Shown piece after piece: positions 18,190-28,400 of a stretch of 64,000 bases of DNA. Each line of letters opens with the position of its first letter. Position 1 is the stretch's first letter. The translations under genes and the position numbers were made by a program. The stretch is taken from the NCBI RefSeq assembly GCF_001758785.1, contig NZ_LROM01000048.1:1-64000 (forward strand). Direction: 5' to 3'. Below the pieces are notes generated by a model. That model was not told where the DNA came from. It worked only from the letters and a program-made list of their open reading frames with translations, and made no database searches. The stretch is from Duganella phyllosphaerae. GTDB lineage: Bacteria > Pseudomonadota > Gammaproteobacteria > Burkholderiales > Burkholderiaceae_D.

Positions 18190-19251
18190 TTAGAGACGCT
18201 CGGTGGAGGGACCTTCGACGCGGTTGCGCCCGCCCCGCTTGGCACGGTACAGGGCGGCGTCGGCCTGGCGCAGCAAGCTTTCGGCGTCGGCCACGTCGAA
18301 GTGATCGAAGGTGCCCACGCCGAAGCTGGCTGTGACTGCCAGCATGCGCGGACCGATTTCGTGCGTCTGTGCGGCAATGCGCAATCGCAGCGACTCGGCA
18401 AAGTGCATGGCGCCGTCGAGCGCCGTGTTGGGCAGCACTACGCACAGCTCTTCGCCGCCATATCGGCCAGCAACGTCGATCTCGCGCACGTGGTCGCGCA
18501 CCAGCTGGCCAATGGCAGCGAGCACCTGGTCGCCGGCTGCATGGCCGAATTCGTCGTTGATGCGCTTGAAGTAGTCGAGGTCAACCATCACCGCAGACAC
18601 CGGCGCGCGGAAACGCTTGGCGCGCGCGGTCTCGAAGCGCAGCCGGTGCAACAGCGAGCGGCGGTTGTGCAGGCCGGTCAATTCGTCGGTGGTGGCCAGC
18701 TGTTCCAGTTCGCGCACGGTGGCGGCCAGGGTTTTTTCGCTGGCGCGCAATTCGATCAGCGCCATCACCTGGTGCGCCAGCTTGACCAGCATCGCGCGCT
18801 GCTGGCGGTCCAGGTAGCCGGGCTTGGTATCGAGCACGCACAGCGCGCCGATGGCAAAGCCGTCGGACGACATCAGCGCCACGCTGCTGTAGCGGCGCAT
18901 GAACGGCGAGGTGACGGTGAGCGGCAGGTGAGCCGTGCGCGGATCGCCCTGCAGGTCGGGAATCTCGAGGTCGGGAGTGCCCAGCACGGCCAGCGAACAA
19001 TAGCTGTCGTTGCGTGGCAACTGGCCCAGCTGCATGCCGGTGCAGGCTTTCACCCACACACGGTCGGCATCGACCAGCGAAACGAAGGCGTACGGCACGT
19101 TGCACAGGCGCGCCGCCAGCTCGGTGAGGAAACTGAAATCCTCGCAGGCGGGCGTATCGAGGATGTGATAGCGATGCAGCGCAGCCAGGCGGAAGTTGTC
19201 AACCACCGGGCGAGCGGTGGCGGGCGACGTGACATGTTCTGCGGCCTGCAT
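18190..19251 (-). CDS. GAF-GGDEF diguanylate cyclase
   Basis: 353-aa soluble c-di-GMP synthase. An N-terminal GAF domain (about 20-170) precedes a GGDEF domain with an intact active site RYGGEELCVVLP. The inhibitory site RxxD (REID) lies exactly five residues before GGEEL, so product inhibition is expected. No membrane segment is present, so the GAF domain senses a cytoplasmic signal. It heads the four-gene minus-strand group. Confidence 0.92.
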   Translation of the reverse strand: MQAAEHVTSPATARPVVDNFRLAALHRYHILDTPACEDFSFLTELAARLCNVPYAFVSLVDADRVWVKACTGMQLGQLPRNDSYCSLAVLGTPDLEIPDLQGDPRTAHLPLTVTSPFMRRYSSVALMSSDGFAIGALCVLDTKPGYLDRQQRAMLVKLAHQVMALIELRASEKTLAATVRELEQLATTDELTGLHNRRSLLHRLRFETARAKRFRAPVSAVMVDLDYFKRINDEFGHAAGDQVLAAIGQLVRDHVREIDVAGRYGGEELCVVLPNTALDGAMHFAESLRLRIAAQTHEIGPRMLAVTASFGVGTFDHFDVADAESLLRQADAALYRAKRGGRNRVEGPSTERL

Positions 19252-19323
19252 GGGTTTCCTCGGGAACGGCGTAGATGTTAAGTTTAAAGCAAAAGCCGCG
19301 CCCCGGGGTCCTGCTTATTGGCG

Positions 19324-19971
19324 TCAGGCCTTGGAAATAATTTCGCGCAGCGCCCGCTCGAACACTTCGGCCGGCTGGCCGCCGGAAATCAGGTATTGCT
19401 CGTTGATGATCACGGCCGGCACCGAGTTGATGCCGTGGCGCTGGAAGAACTGTTCCCGCTCGCGTACTTCCTCGGCAAACTGGCTCGACTGCAGCACAGC
19501 CAGTGCACCGTCGCGGTCCAGGCCCACGCTGGCGGCTACGCGGGCCAGCACTTCGTGCGAGCTCGGGTCTTCGCCGTCGGTGAAATAGGCGCCCAGCAGC
19601 GCCAGTTTGAGTTCGGTCTGCTTGCCTTCCAGGCCGGCCCAGTGCAGCAGTCGGTGGGCATCAAAAGTGTTGTAGATGCGGCTGCGCTTGTCCATGGCGA
19701 AATCGAAACCGACTTCGGCGCCGCGCGAACGGATCATGGCGCGCGCCTGTTCCTGCTGCTCGGGGGACGAGCCGTATTTTTCGGTCAGGTGTTCGCCAAT
19801 GTCCTGGCCTTCCGGGCCCATCTTGGAATTGAGTTCGAACGGCTGGAAATGCAGGTCGATCCGGGCAGCGTCACCGATGTTGTCGATGGCCTGCTGCAGG
19901 GACTTCAGGCCGATGGCGCACCATGGGCAGGAGACGTCGGAAACAAAATCGATCTTGATGGAACTGGACAT
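19324..19971 (-). CDS. DsbA-family oxidoreductase, FrnE-like
   Basis: 215-aa thioredoxin-fold protein with the redox motif CPWC at about 15-18 (FVSDVSCPWCAIGLKSL) and the cis-proline loop NSVPAVIINEQYLISGGQ. It has no signal peptide, so it is cytoplasmic, as FrnE-type DsbA relatives are. Likely a dithiol-disulfide oxidoreductase or isomerase; the substrate is unknown. Monocistronic. Confidence 0.9.
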   Translation of the reverse strand: MSSSIKIDFVSDVSCPWCAIGLKSLQQAIDNIGDAARIDLHFQPFELNSKMGPEGQDIGEHLTEKYGSSPEQQEQARAMIRSRGAEVGFDFAMDKRSRIYNTFDAHRLLHWAGLEGKQTELKLALLGAYFTDGEDPSSHEVLARVAASVGLDRDGALAVLQSSQFAEEVREREQFFQRHGINSVPAVIINEQYLISGGQPAEVFERALREIISKA

Positions 19972-20043
19972 GGCACGGCCTTTGCAAAACGTGATTTATG
20001 ACAGATGGGGCTGTCATTGGCGGAATCAACCGCCATCCCGCAA

Positions 20044-20670
20044 TTATTTTCCGGCCTTGGCTGCCGGCTTGCTCTTGCTGCCGATCCGGCTCTCCTTGCC
20101 TGCCATCAGGTTACCGATGTTTTTGCTGTGGCGGAAGATGAGCAAGCCGCTCATCACGAACACGGCCAGCAATTGCGGCTCCACGCCGAACAGCAAGCCA
20201 TAGTAGAACGGCGCAAACAGCGCAGCGACCAGCGCCGCCAGCGACGAGTAGCGAAACGCAAACGCGATCACCAGCCAGGTGGCCAACGTGGCCAGGCCCA
20301 GCCAGGGGTCGAGACCGAGCAACACGCCCAGCGCGGTAGCCACGCCCTTGCCACCGACAAAACGGAAGAATACCGGCCACAGGTGGCCGAGGAACACGGC
20401 GATCGCCACCAGGGCGATGGTGGCGTCGCCCACCTGCAATTGCTGCTGGTAGCGGATCGCCAGCCACACGGCCAGCCAGCCCTTGGCGCCGTCGCCGATC
20501 AGGGTCACGATGGCAGCCGACTTGTTACCGCTTCGCAACACATTGGTGGCGCCGGGGTTTTTCGAGCCATAGGTGCGCGGGTCGGCGATGCCGAACAATT
20601 TACTGGTAATCACCGCAAATGAGATCGAGCCGATCAGGTAGGCGGCCACGGTCATCCAAACTGTATTCAT
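20044..20670 (-). CDS. plsY: Acyl-phosphate:glycerol-3-phosphate acyltransferase PlsY
   Basis: 208-aa inner-membrane enzyme that makes lysophosphatidic acid from acyl-phosphate, the first step of phospholipid synthesis. Conserved motifs: [11 protein letters not shown] near the N-terminus, [12 protein letters not shown], and [21 protein letters not shown]. About five transmembrane helices. ATG start. It is followed by ybaK upstream on the same strand with a 55-bp gap. Confidence 0.96.
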   Translation of the reverse strand: MNTVWMTVAAYLIGSISFAVITSKLFGIADPRTYGSKNPGATNVLRSGNKSAAIVTLIGDGAKGWLAVWLAIRYQQQLQVGDATIALVAIAVFLGHLWPVFFRFVGGKGVATALGVLLGLDPWLGLATLATWLVIAFAFRYSSLAALVAALFAPFYYGLLFGVEPQLLAVFVMSGLLIFRHSKNIGNLMAGKESRIGSKSKPAAKAGK

Positions 20671-20725
20671 TGTTTCCTCTAGTTATAGCGTCCCTCGGGG
20701 GCCGCAGAATATACACCGGCCCGGC

Positions 20726-21217
20726 TTACTCGGCCAGTGCGCAGTGCACTGGCTCGGCATTGAGCAGATCAGTGAGCACCTGCGGGGCGATGCCGACCAG
20801 GTATCCCCGCCTGCCGCCATTGATATAAATTGTTTCCAGCGCAAGGATGCTATGCTCGACATACACGGGCATGGCCTTGCGCGTGCCGAACGGCGAGGTG
20901 CCGCCGATCTGGTAGCCGCTGTGGCGCGTGGCAACATCCGGCTTGCACGGTTCCACCGACTTGCAGCCGATACCGCGCGCCAGGTTCTTGGTCGAGACCT
21001 TGCAGTCGCCATGCATGAGCACGATCATCGGTTTGGCGGCCTCGTCCTGCATCACCAGGGTCTTGACCACGTGGTGCTCGTCGACGCCGAGCGCGCGCGA
21101 CGACACGCTGGTGCCGCCGTGGTCTTCGTAGTCGTACGGATGTTCGGAAAACACCACCTTGTGCTTGCGCAGCAGGCTGGTGGCCGGGGTCTCTGAGATG
21201 TGCTCTTTTTTAGCCAT
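20726..21217 (-). CDS. ybaK: Cys-tRNA(Pro)/Cys-tRNA(Cys) deacylase YbaK
   Basis: 163-aa member of the YbaK/EbsC editing family, which hydrolyses cysteine mischarged on tRNA-Pro. It contains TPATSLLRKHKVVFSEHPYDYEDH, VVKTLVMQDEAAKPMIVLMHGD and the conserved GGTSPFGTRKAMPVYVE. Cytoplasmic. It is divergent from the downstream endonuclease-family gene, with starts about 60 bp apart. Confidence 0.93.
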   Translation of the reverse strand: MAKKEHISETPATSLLRKHKVVFSEHPYDYEDHGGTSVSSRALGVDEHHVVKTLVMQDEAAKPMIVLMHGDCKVSTKNLARGIGCKSVEPCKPDVATRHSGYQIGGTSPFGTRKAMPVYVEHSILALETIYINGGRRGYLVGIAPQVLTDLLNAEPVHCALAE

Positions 21218-21275
21218 GCGTGATACGCTGTTTTTGCGTCAGTTTGTGAACGAGTTCGACTGGGAGTTTCTTATT

Positions 21276-22292
21276 ATGCCGCAGGACATCCGCTTTGCCA
21301 CTTTCAACGTTTGCAATCTTTCCCAGCCCGGGGCGAAATTGTACGACAATCTGGCGCCCCTCACGCCGGACGAATACGCGGCCAAAGTCGTGTGGACGGC
21401 GCAGCAGCTCGACCAGTTGAACGCCGACGTGATCGGCTTGCAGGAGATTTTCTCGATGGCCGCGCTGCGCGACGTGCTGGCCCACAGCAGCCGCTACCGC
21501 GACGCCACGCTGTGCGGCTTCGACCCCGCGCCCGATCCCGTCACCGGCGAACCACGCTTGACGCCCCAGGTGGCGCTGATCTCGCGGTTGCCGCTGGCCG
21601 GCCCCGCCACCGCCTACATGGTGTTCCCCGACGGCGCCACCCTGCCCGACGGTCACACCGACCTCGACCGCTTTGCCCGCGCGCCGCTGCACGCCCAGGT
21701 GGTGCTGCCCGACGAACGCATCGTCGACGTGCTGGTGATTCACCTGAAATCGAAGCGGCCCGATTACCGCCACGGCGACAGCAACGACAATCCTCTGTTA
21801 TACGCCCAGGCCAACCTGCGCTCGCTGATCCGCCGTGGCACCGAGGCCGTGGCCCTGCGCGCCCTGCTCTCGGCCATGGACCGCGATGGCCGCCGCCCGC
21901 GCATCATCCTCGGCGACTTCAACGACACCATCGAGGCGGTCACCACCACCATCGTCATGGGATCGGGCTGCGCCGGCGTGGCCGGGGAGGAATTGAGCGG
22001 CCGGCTGTTCGACAGCAACCAGATCCAGCTGGGCCGCGACCGCCTGCGCCACGTCGGCTATACCCACATCCACGAAGGACACTACACCACCATCGACCAC
22101 GTGCTGGTGTCGGAAGAATTCAACCCGGCGTCACCGAACGCGGTGGGCGAAGTGCTCGATGTAACGTACCTGAACGACCACCTGTTGCAGGACAAGCCGG
22201 AGGCGTCCGATCACGGGCAAGTGCTGGTGCGGCTGCGGCTATATCCCCTCCCTTCACCCCCGTCAACCCCATCAACCCCATCAATCCAATAA
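21276..22292 (+). CDS. Endonuclease/exonuclease/phosphatase family protein
   Basis: 338-aa protein with the EEP metal-dependent phosphoesterase fold: FATFNVCNLS, NADVIGLQEIF (metal-binding Glu), VIHLKSKRPD, RIILGDFNDT and DHVLVSEEF, ending with SDHGQVLV. Substrates of this family range from DNA to phospholipids, and none can be chosen here. Its start was set at MPQDIRFATFN (21276) with GGGAG upstream; a longer frame begins inside ybaK. The C-terminus is a short Pro/Ser-rich tail (SPPSTPSTPSIQ). Convergent overlap of 12 bases with the next gene. Confidence 0.88.
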   Translation: MPQDIRFATFNVCNLSQPGAKLYDNLAPLTPDEYAAKVVWTAQQLDQLNADVIGLQEIFSMAALRDVLAHSSRYRDATLCGFDPAPDPVTGEPRLTPQVALISRLPLAGPATAYMVFPDGATLPDGHTDLDRFARAPLHAQVVLPDERIVDVLVIHLKSKRPDYRHGDSNDNPLLYAQANLRSLIRRGTEAVALRALLSAMDRDGRRPRIILGDFNDTIEAVTTTIVMGSGCAGVAGEELSGRLFDSNQIQLGRDRLRHVGYTHIHEGHYTTIDHVLVSEEFNPASPNAVGEVLDVTYLNDHLLQDKPEASDHGQVLVRLRLYPLPSPPSTPSTPSIQ

Positions 22293-23996
22293 ACCACCAA
22301 GCCCGTCAAGCTGCCCGCTCGCTCTCGCAAACCGCCCCTGGTACTGGTCACAGCCATGCAGCCGTAAAAATTCAAACTGCGTCCCGCTCTCCACCCCCTC
22401 GGCCAGCACGGTCAGCCCCAGGCTGTGGGCGATGGCAATGATGGCCGTGACCACCGCCACCTGCGCCACTTCCCCATCGAGTCCCCCGCTGACAAACGAC
22501 AGGTCGATCTTCAATTTACTGAGCGCATAGTCGCGCAACTGCCCCACCCGGGTATAGCCGGTGCCGAAGTCGTCCAGCGCCAGCCGCACCCCGAGCGCGC
22601 CCAGGGCCGCCAGCGTGGACCGGGCGTTGCCGTCGTGGTGCATGATGACCGCTTCGGTCACTTCCAGCTCCAGCATGTGCGCCGGCAAGCCGGAGGCCGC
22701 CAGGGTGGCGGCCACCTTGTCGGCCAGGTTCTTCTGCATGAACTGGGTGCGCGATAGATTGACCGCCACCACCAGCGGATGGCCGGCCGCACGCCAGTGC
22801 GCAGCTTCAAGGCAGGCCTGCGCCAGCACCCAGTCGCCGATGGGTACCATCAGGCCGGCCTCCTCGGCCACGCCCATGAATTGTTCGGGCAACAGCAGCC
22901 CGCGCACCGGGTGGCGCCAGCGCAGCAGCGCTTCGGCTGCCAGCGGCTGGCCGCTGGCGATCTCGACTTGCGCATCGTAGATCAGCAGGAACTGGTCCTG
23001 CGCCAGGGCCAGGCGCAATTCGTCTTCGAGCGTGGCGCGCTGGCGGATCTGGCGGTTCATGGCGGGGCTGAAGAACGCGAAACCGTTGCGGCCATTGGTT
23101 TTGGCATGGTACATGGCCAGGTCGGCGTGTTGCATCAGGGTGTCGATGTCGTCGCCGTCGGCCGGGAAGATGGCCACGCCGATCGACGCGCTCACGTGCA
23201 GCCGGTGCGCGTCGATGCGAAATTCGCGGGCGATGGCCTTGCCGATGGTGGTGGCCACGTGCGCCGCCTGGTCGATGGCGCCGATGTCGGCCAAGATCAC
23301 CACGAATTCGTCGCCGCCCTGGCGGCTCACGGTATCGACGCTGCGCACGCAGCGCACCAGCCGCGCGGCCGCCTCGCGCAGCAGCAGGTCGCCGATGTGG
23401 TGGCCCAGCGCATCGTTGATGCCCTTGAAGCGGTCGAGGTCGATGAACAGCAGCGCTACCAGGCGCCCGTTGCGGCGCGCCGCCGCCAGCGCCTGGCGCA
23501 TGCGGTCGCGCAGCAGGATGCGGCTGGGCAGGCCGGTCAGAAAGTCGTGCTCGGCCAGGTGGCGCGCATGCGCGTCGAAGCGGCTGCGGACGGCCACATT
23601 CGCCATCAGCGCCAGGTAAATCGCCACCTGCTCGTCGTGGCGCGCGGTGGTCTCGCGCATCACCGCGCACAGCAACTGCCGGCCATCGTGCGGCACGCTG
23701 GTGAGCATGATGTCGACCCAGAACTCGCGGCCGTCGCGGCCCACGCAGCGCCAGTCGAAGCGCAGGTTGCCGAGCTGGCGCGCCCGCCAGCCCAGCGCGG
23801 TGAGAATGGGCGCCGACAGCACCCCGCCCACCTGCTGCAACGGTGAAAAATCGGCCAGCCGGTAGCCGAGCATGAGCGCAGGCGCGGCGCAGCCGAACAT
23901 GCGCAGCGCACCGGGATTGATATCGACGAAGCGCTCACCGTCGATTACGGCCAGCGCGTCGCTGGTGTGCTGGTACACCGCCAAGTTTGGCCACAT
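22281..23996 (-). CDS. PAS-GGDEF-EAL c-di-GMP protein
   Basis: 571 aa, soluble. A PAS domain (about 1-120) is followed by GGDEF with an intact motif (SRQGGDEFVVIL) and an EAL phosphodiesterase domain. The EAL signature residues are present: AAEALLRW, VNLSRTQF, LELEVTE, LALDDFGTGYTR, KLKIDLSF and VLAEGVES. Both activities are therefore possible on sequence grounds; in such hybrids one often regulates the other. The end reads GCDQYQGRFARAS, close to the usual QGYLFSRP. Monocistronic. Confidence 0.92.
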   Translation of the reverse strand: MWPNLAVYQHTSDALAVIDGERFVDINPGALRMFGCAAPALMLGYRLADFSPLQQVGGVLSAPILTALGWRARQLGNLRFDWRCVGRDGREFWVDIMLTSVPHDGRQLLCAVMRETTARHDEQVAIYLALMANVAVRSRFDAHARHLAEHDFLTGLPSRILLRDRMRQALAAARRNGRLVALLFIDLDRFKGINDALGHHIGDLLLREAAARLVRCVRSVDTVSRQGGDEFVVILADIGAIDQAAHVATTIGKAIAREFRIDAHRLHVSASIGVAIFPADGDDIDTLMQHADLAMYHAKTNGRNGFAFFSPAMNRQIRQRATLEDELRLALAQDQFLLIYDAQVEIASGQPLAAEALLRWRHPVRGLLLPEQFMGVAEEAGLMVPIGDWVLAQACLEAAHWRAAGHPLVVAVNLSRTQFMQKNLADKVAATLAASGLPAHMLELEVTEAVIMHHDGNARSTLAALGALGVRLALDDFGTGYTRVGQLRDYALSKLKIDLSFVSGGLDGEVAQVAVVTAIIAIAHSLGLTVLAEGVESGTQFEFLRLHGCDQYQGRFARASGQLDGLGGLLD

Positions 23997-24214
23997 GGGT
24001 AACCTTTCAAAAGGCGCCCTGCCGGGCCTTCGCCATTCTTGCGGTACATCAAACTGCCGCGTTTGACCTCGCTCAATCGCGCTCCAATCGCTGTTTTCCG
24101 CAGTTCAGCCACGCTTTTATGCCAACCGTCGCACGGCGGTCGTCCGGCCTCTTGCAAATGACTACAGTGCCAACATGCGAAACCTTTGCACCTGAACCAG
24201 AACAGAAGACCGCC

Positions 24215-25456
24215 ATGACCATGACCGCCGCGCACTCCATCCCCCTCCACCCTGCCCGCGCACGTGCGTCACGTGCATGGCGCAAGCCGGCGCTGGCCGC
24301 CGCTGTTGTGGCCATCGTCGCTGGCGGCGCCTGGTTCGCCCTGCACCAAGCAGCGGCGTCGACCCCGGCCCCGGCCAGCGCCCCTGCCACCAAGGTGGCG
24401 GAAAAGCCGCCGGTGCTGGAACTCGGCAGCGCGGACGTGGCCGCCATTTCCGCCAGATCACTGGCGCTCAGTTTGCCCTTGTCCGGCTCGCTGGCGCCCC
24501 TTTCATCGGCCACCATCAAGTCCAAGGTCTCGGGCGTGGTGCAGGCTACCACCGTGCAGGAAGGCATGGCCGTGTCCGCTGGCCAGGTGCTGGCGCGCAT
24601 CGACCAGGCCGACCTGCGCGCGCGGCTGCAACAGCAGCAGGCGCAACTCGATGAGGCGCAGGCCCGCCTGGCAATGGCCACCAAGAACGAAGGCAACAGC
24701 GGCGCCCTGCTGGCGCAAAAATACATTTCGCAAAACGCCTACGACTCCACCCAGAACAGCGTGGAACTGGCGCGCGCCAGCGTCAAGTCGGCGCAGGCGA
24801 TGGTCGCTATCGCGCGCATTGCACTCGAAGACGGCGTGATCCGCGCGCCGATTGCCGGCGTCATCAGCAAGCGCCACGTGCAGGCCGGCGAAAAGCTGGC
24901 GCCCGACATGCCGGTGTTCAGCATCGTCAACCTGTCCGAACTGACGCTCGAGGCGCAGGTACCGGCCTCGGAAATTCCACGCGTGCGGGTGGGCCAGGAT
25001 GTGCGGTTCCGCGTCGATGGCTACCAGCAGCGCGAGTTCACCGGCAAGGTGGCGCGCATCAACCCGTCCACCGAGGCCGGTTCACGCGCGCTGCTGGTGT
25101 ATATCGCTGTGCGCAACGACGACGCCGCGCTGCGCGCCGGCATGTTCGCCAAGGGCGCCATCGTCACCGACCGCGCCGAGGTGGCGCCCGTGGTGCCGCT
25201 GGCCGCGCTGCGCGACGACAAAGGCCGCCAGGTCGTGTACCGCATCACCGGCGGCAAGGTGGTAGCGCAACCGGTCACGCTGGGCCTGCGCAACGACGAC
25301 GACGGCACGGCGCAGGTGCTGGCCGGCCTGGAAGATGGCGCGCGGGTGATTATCTCCAAGCTGCCTGCCGTGAAGCCAGGCGCGCAGGTCAGCCTGCCTG
25401 CCGACGCTGCGGCCACTGCCGCCACTGCCGCCGCCGCCCAGCCGAAGAAAGGCTAA
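24215..25456 (+). CDS. RND efflux periplasmic adaptor (membrane fusion protein)
   Basis: 413 aa. An N-terminal membrane anchor (AAAVVAIVAGGAWFALH) leads to a lipoyl/barrel-sandwich domain (VSGVVQATTVQEGMAVSAGQ), an alpha-helical hairpin (about 125-190) and beta-barrel regions. It bridges the inner-membrane pump to an outer-membrane channel. The ATG at 24215 was chosen because the upstream frame extension has no membrane-anchor logic. Three bases separate it from the pump gene. No outer-membrane factor or regulator is adjacent. Confidence 0.93.
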   Translation: MTMTAAHSIPLHPARARASRAWRKPALAAAVVAIVAGGAWFALHQAAASTPAPASAPATKVAEKPPVLELGSADVAAISARSLALSLPLSGSLAPLSSATIKSKVSGVVQATTVQEGMAVSAGQVLARIDQADLRARLQQQQAQLDEAQARLAMATKNEGNSGALLAQKYISQNAYDSTQNSVELARASVKSAQAMVAIARIALEDGVIRAPIAGVISKRHVQAGEKLAPDMPVFSIVNLSELTLEAQVPASEIPRVRVGQDVRFRVDGYQQREFTGKVARINPSTEAGSRALLVYIAVRNDDAALRAGMFAKGAIVTDRAEVAPVVPLAALRDDKGRQVVYRITGGKVVAQPVTLGLRNDDDGTAQVLAGLEDGARVIISKLPAVKPGAQVSLPADAAATAATAAAAQPKKG

Positions 25457-25459
25457 GCC

Positions 25460-28400
25460 ATGTGGATCACCAAAATCAGCATCGGCCACCCGGTATTTGC
25501 CACCATGGTCATGGTGGCCCTGATGGTGCTGGGCCTGTTTTCGTACCGCGAACTGGGCATGGAAGCGATGCCCAACGTGGAAATCCCGGGCGCGATGATC
25601 GAAGTGAATTATCCGGGCGCCTCGCCCGAGGCGGTCGAGAACGACATCACCCGGCCCATCGAAGAGTCGGTCAACACCGTCAGCGGCATCAAGACCCTGC
25701 GCGCCAACTCGTGGGAAGGCCGCGGCGCGGTGTATGTGGAATTCGAACTGTCCACCAATATGGACAAGGCCATGCAGGACATCCGCGACAAGGTCGCCAT
25801 GGTGCGCCCGCGCTTCCCGCGCGAGGCGAAAGATCCGTTCATCGTACGCTTCGAGGGTGAGAACAGCCGGCCGGTGGCGCAGATCGGCTTGACTGCCACC
25901 GCGCACGACCTGCGCGACCTGTCGACCATGGCCGACCAGGTGATCGGCAAGCGCTTCCAGGGCGTGGCCGGCGTGGGCCAGGTCCGCCTGAACGGCATGG
26001 CCGCGCGCCAGATCCTGGTCAACCTGCGCCCGGCCGACATGACCGCGCAGGCGATCGGCGTCGATGAAGTGATCAATGCGATTACCGCCACCAACGCCAA
26101 CCTGCCGGCCGGCTCGATCAGCCGGGGCGCCGACGAGCGCCTGGTGCGGGTGGAAGGCAAGATGAAGCAGGCGCGCGACTTCAACAAGATCATCGTGGCG
26201 CGCCGCGCCAACGGCCCGGTATACCTGGAACAGGTGGCCACCGTGGTCGATGGCGCCCAGGAAGAGATGTCGATCTCGCGCCTGAACGGCCAGCGCGCGG
26301 TCATCCTCGACATCACCAAGGTGCAGGACGCCAACGTGGTGGAAGTGGGCCAGCGCATCCAGAAAGTGGCGGCCGACCTGCGCAAGACACTGCCCGCCGA
26401 CATCACCCTCACCGTCCTCAACGACGAATCGGTCAAAGTGCAGGCCCAGCTCGACAACGTCAAGCGCACCATCGTCGAAGGCGCGGTCTTGACCATGGTG
26501 ATCGTGTTCTTCTTCCTGCACTCGTGGCGCTCGACCATCATCACCGGGCTGACCTTGCCGATCTCGGTACTGGCCAGCTTCATCGCCATGAAGTTCTTCG
26601 GCTTCACGCTCAATATGCTCACCCTGATGGCGCTGTCGCTGTGCATCGGCCTGCTGATCGACGACGCCATCGTGGTGCGTGAAAACATCGTGCGCCACCT
26701 CGGCATGGGCAAGAACCACCACCAGGCAGCCGAGGACGGCACCAACGAAATCGGCCTGGCGGTGATGGCCACCACCTTCGCCATCGTGGCCGTGTTCATC
26801 CCGGTGGCGTTCATGCAGGGCATTATCGGGCGCTTCTTCCTGCAGTTCGGCATCACGGTGGCAGTGGCCGTGCTGGTGTCGCTGTTCGTCAGCTTCACGC
26901 TCGACCCGATGCTCTCGTCGGTCTGGCCCGACCCGGTCAAGGACCGTTTCAAATATGCGCCGTGGCTGGGCCGCTTGATGCATTGGCTCGAAGGCGGCGT
27001 GGACCGGCTGCACGTGGTGTATGGCAAGGTGCTGGGGGGCGCGCTGCGCTGGCGCAAGCTCACCCTGGCCGCCGCTTTTGCCCTGTTTGCCGGCAGCCTG
27101 CTGCTGGTGCCGATGATCGGCGGCGAGATGATGCCCGAGCAGGACAACGGCTGGGTCAACCTGCAGATGAAAACCCCGGTCGGCTCGAGCCTGCAATACA
27201 CGGACAGCAAGGTCAAGCAGGTGGAAGCGGCGTTGAAGGCGTTTCCGGAGATCGCCAGCGTGATCGCCGTGGTGGGTACGCAGGACGGCCGCAACACGGC
27301 GCAGATCGACATGAAGCTGCTCGACCGCGCGCACCACCAGCGGCCGTCGCAAAAGGAGATGGAGCGCCGCATCCGTGAGCGCCTGAATAAAATCGCCGGC
27401 ATCACCATGTCGGTGGGCTGGAAGCCGATCTTTATCGCCATCCTCGGCACCGACGAAGCCAAGCTCGACAAGGTGGCCCATCAGCTGATGGACAAGATGC
27501 GGGCCATTCCCGGCGTGGTGGACCTGGAATACAGCCAGGAAGGCGCCAACCCGTCCACCAACATCAAGATCAACAACGAGCTCGCCAGCGACCTCGGTTT
27601 GACGGTGCAGCAGATCGGCACGGCGCTGCGCCCGTTCGTGGCCGGTGACACCACCAGCCACTTCCTTGCCGCCGACGGCCAGAACTACGAAGTCAATGTG
27701 CAACTGCCCAAGTCGGGCCGGCAGACGGTGGCCGACCTGGCCGACTTGTCGCTGGCGTCAAGCAAGCTGGGGCCGGACGGCGCGCCGCTGATGGTGCCGC
27801 TGCGCCAGGTGGTGGACTTCGTGCCAGCGTTCAGCCCGCAGGTGCTCAAGCGCCAGGCGCTGCAACGGCGGGTGGCGATTTACGCCAACACCCAGGGCCG
27901 CCCCGGCGGCGACATCGACAGCGACATCAAGAAGGCCATCGACAGCGTCACCCTGCCCGACGGCGTGCGCTTCGACGTCGGTGGCAATGCCCAGGAAATG
28001 CAGGAGAGCATGACCTCGGCCATGGTGGCGCTGGGCATCGCGGTGATCTTCATCTACCTGGTGCTGGCCTCGCAGTTCGGCAGCTTCCTGCAGCCGGTGG
28101 CAATCATGATGTCGCTGCCGCTCTCCTTGATCGGGGTGCTGGTGGCGCTCTTGGTCACCGGCAGCACGCTCAATATCTTCTCGGTGATCGGCTTCATCAT
28201 GCTGATGGGCCTGGTGACCAAGAACGCCATCTTGCTGGTGGACTTTACCAACCAGGCGCAGCAGGAAGGCATGGGGCAGTTCGAAGCGATCATGCGCGCC
28301 GGCCAGGTACGGCTGCGGCCGATCGTGATGACGACGCTGGCGATGGTGTTCGGCATGCTGCCGATGGCAATCGGCATGGGGGAAGGCGGCGAGACGCAGG

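Noticed and set aside
25082..27703. An 873-codon minus-strand frame opposite the RND pump
   Set aside because: His/Arg/Asp-rich antisense shadow of a well-conserved transporter.
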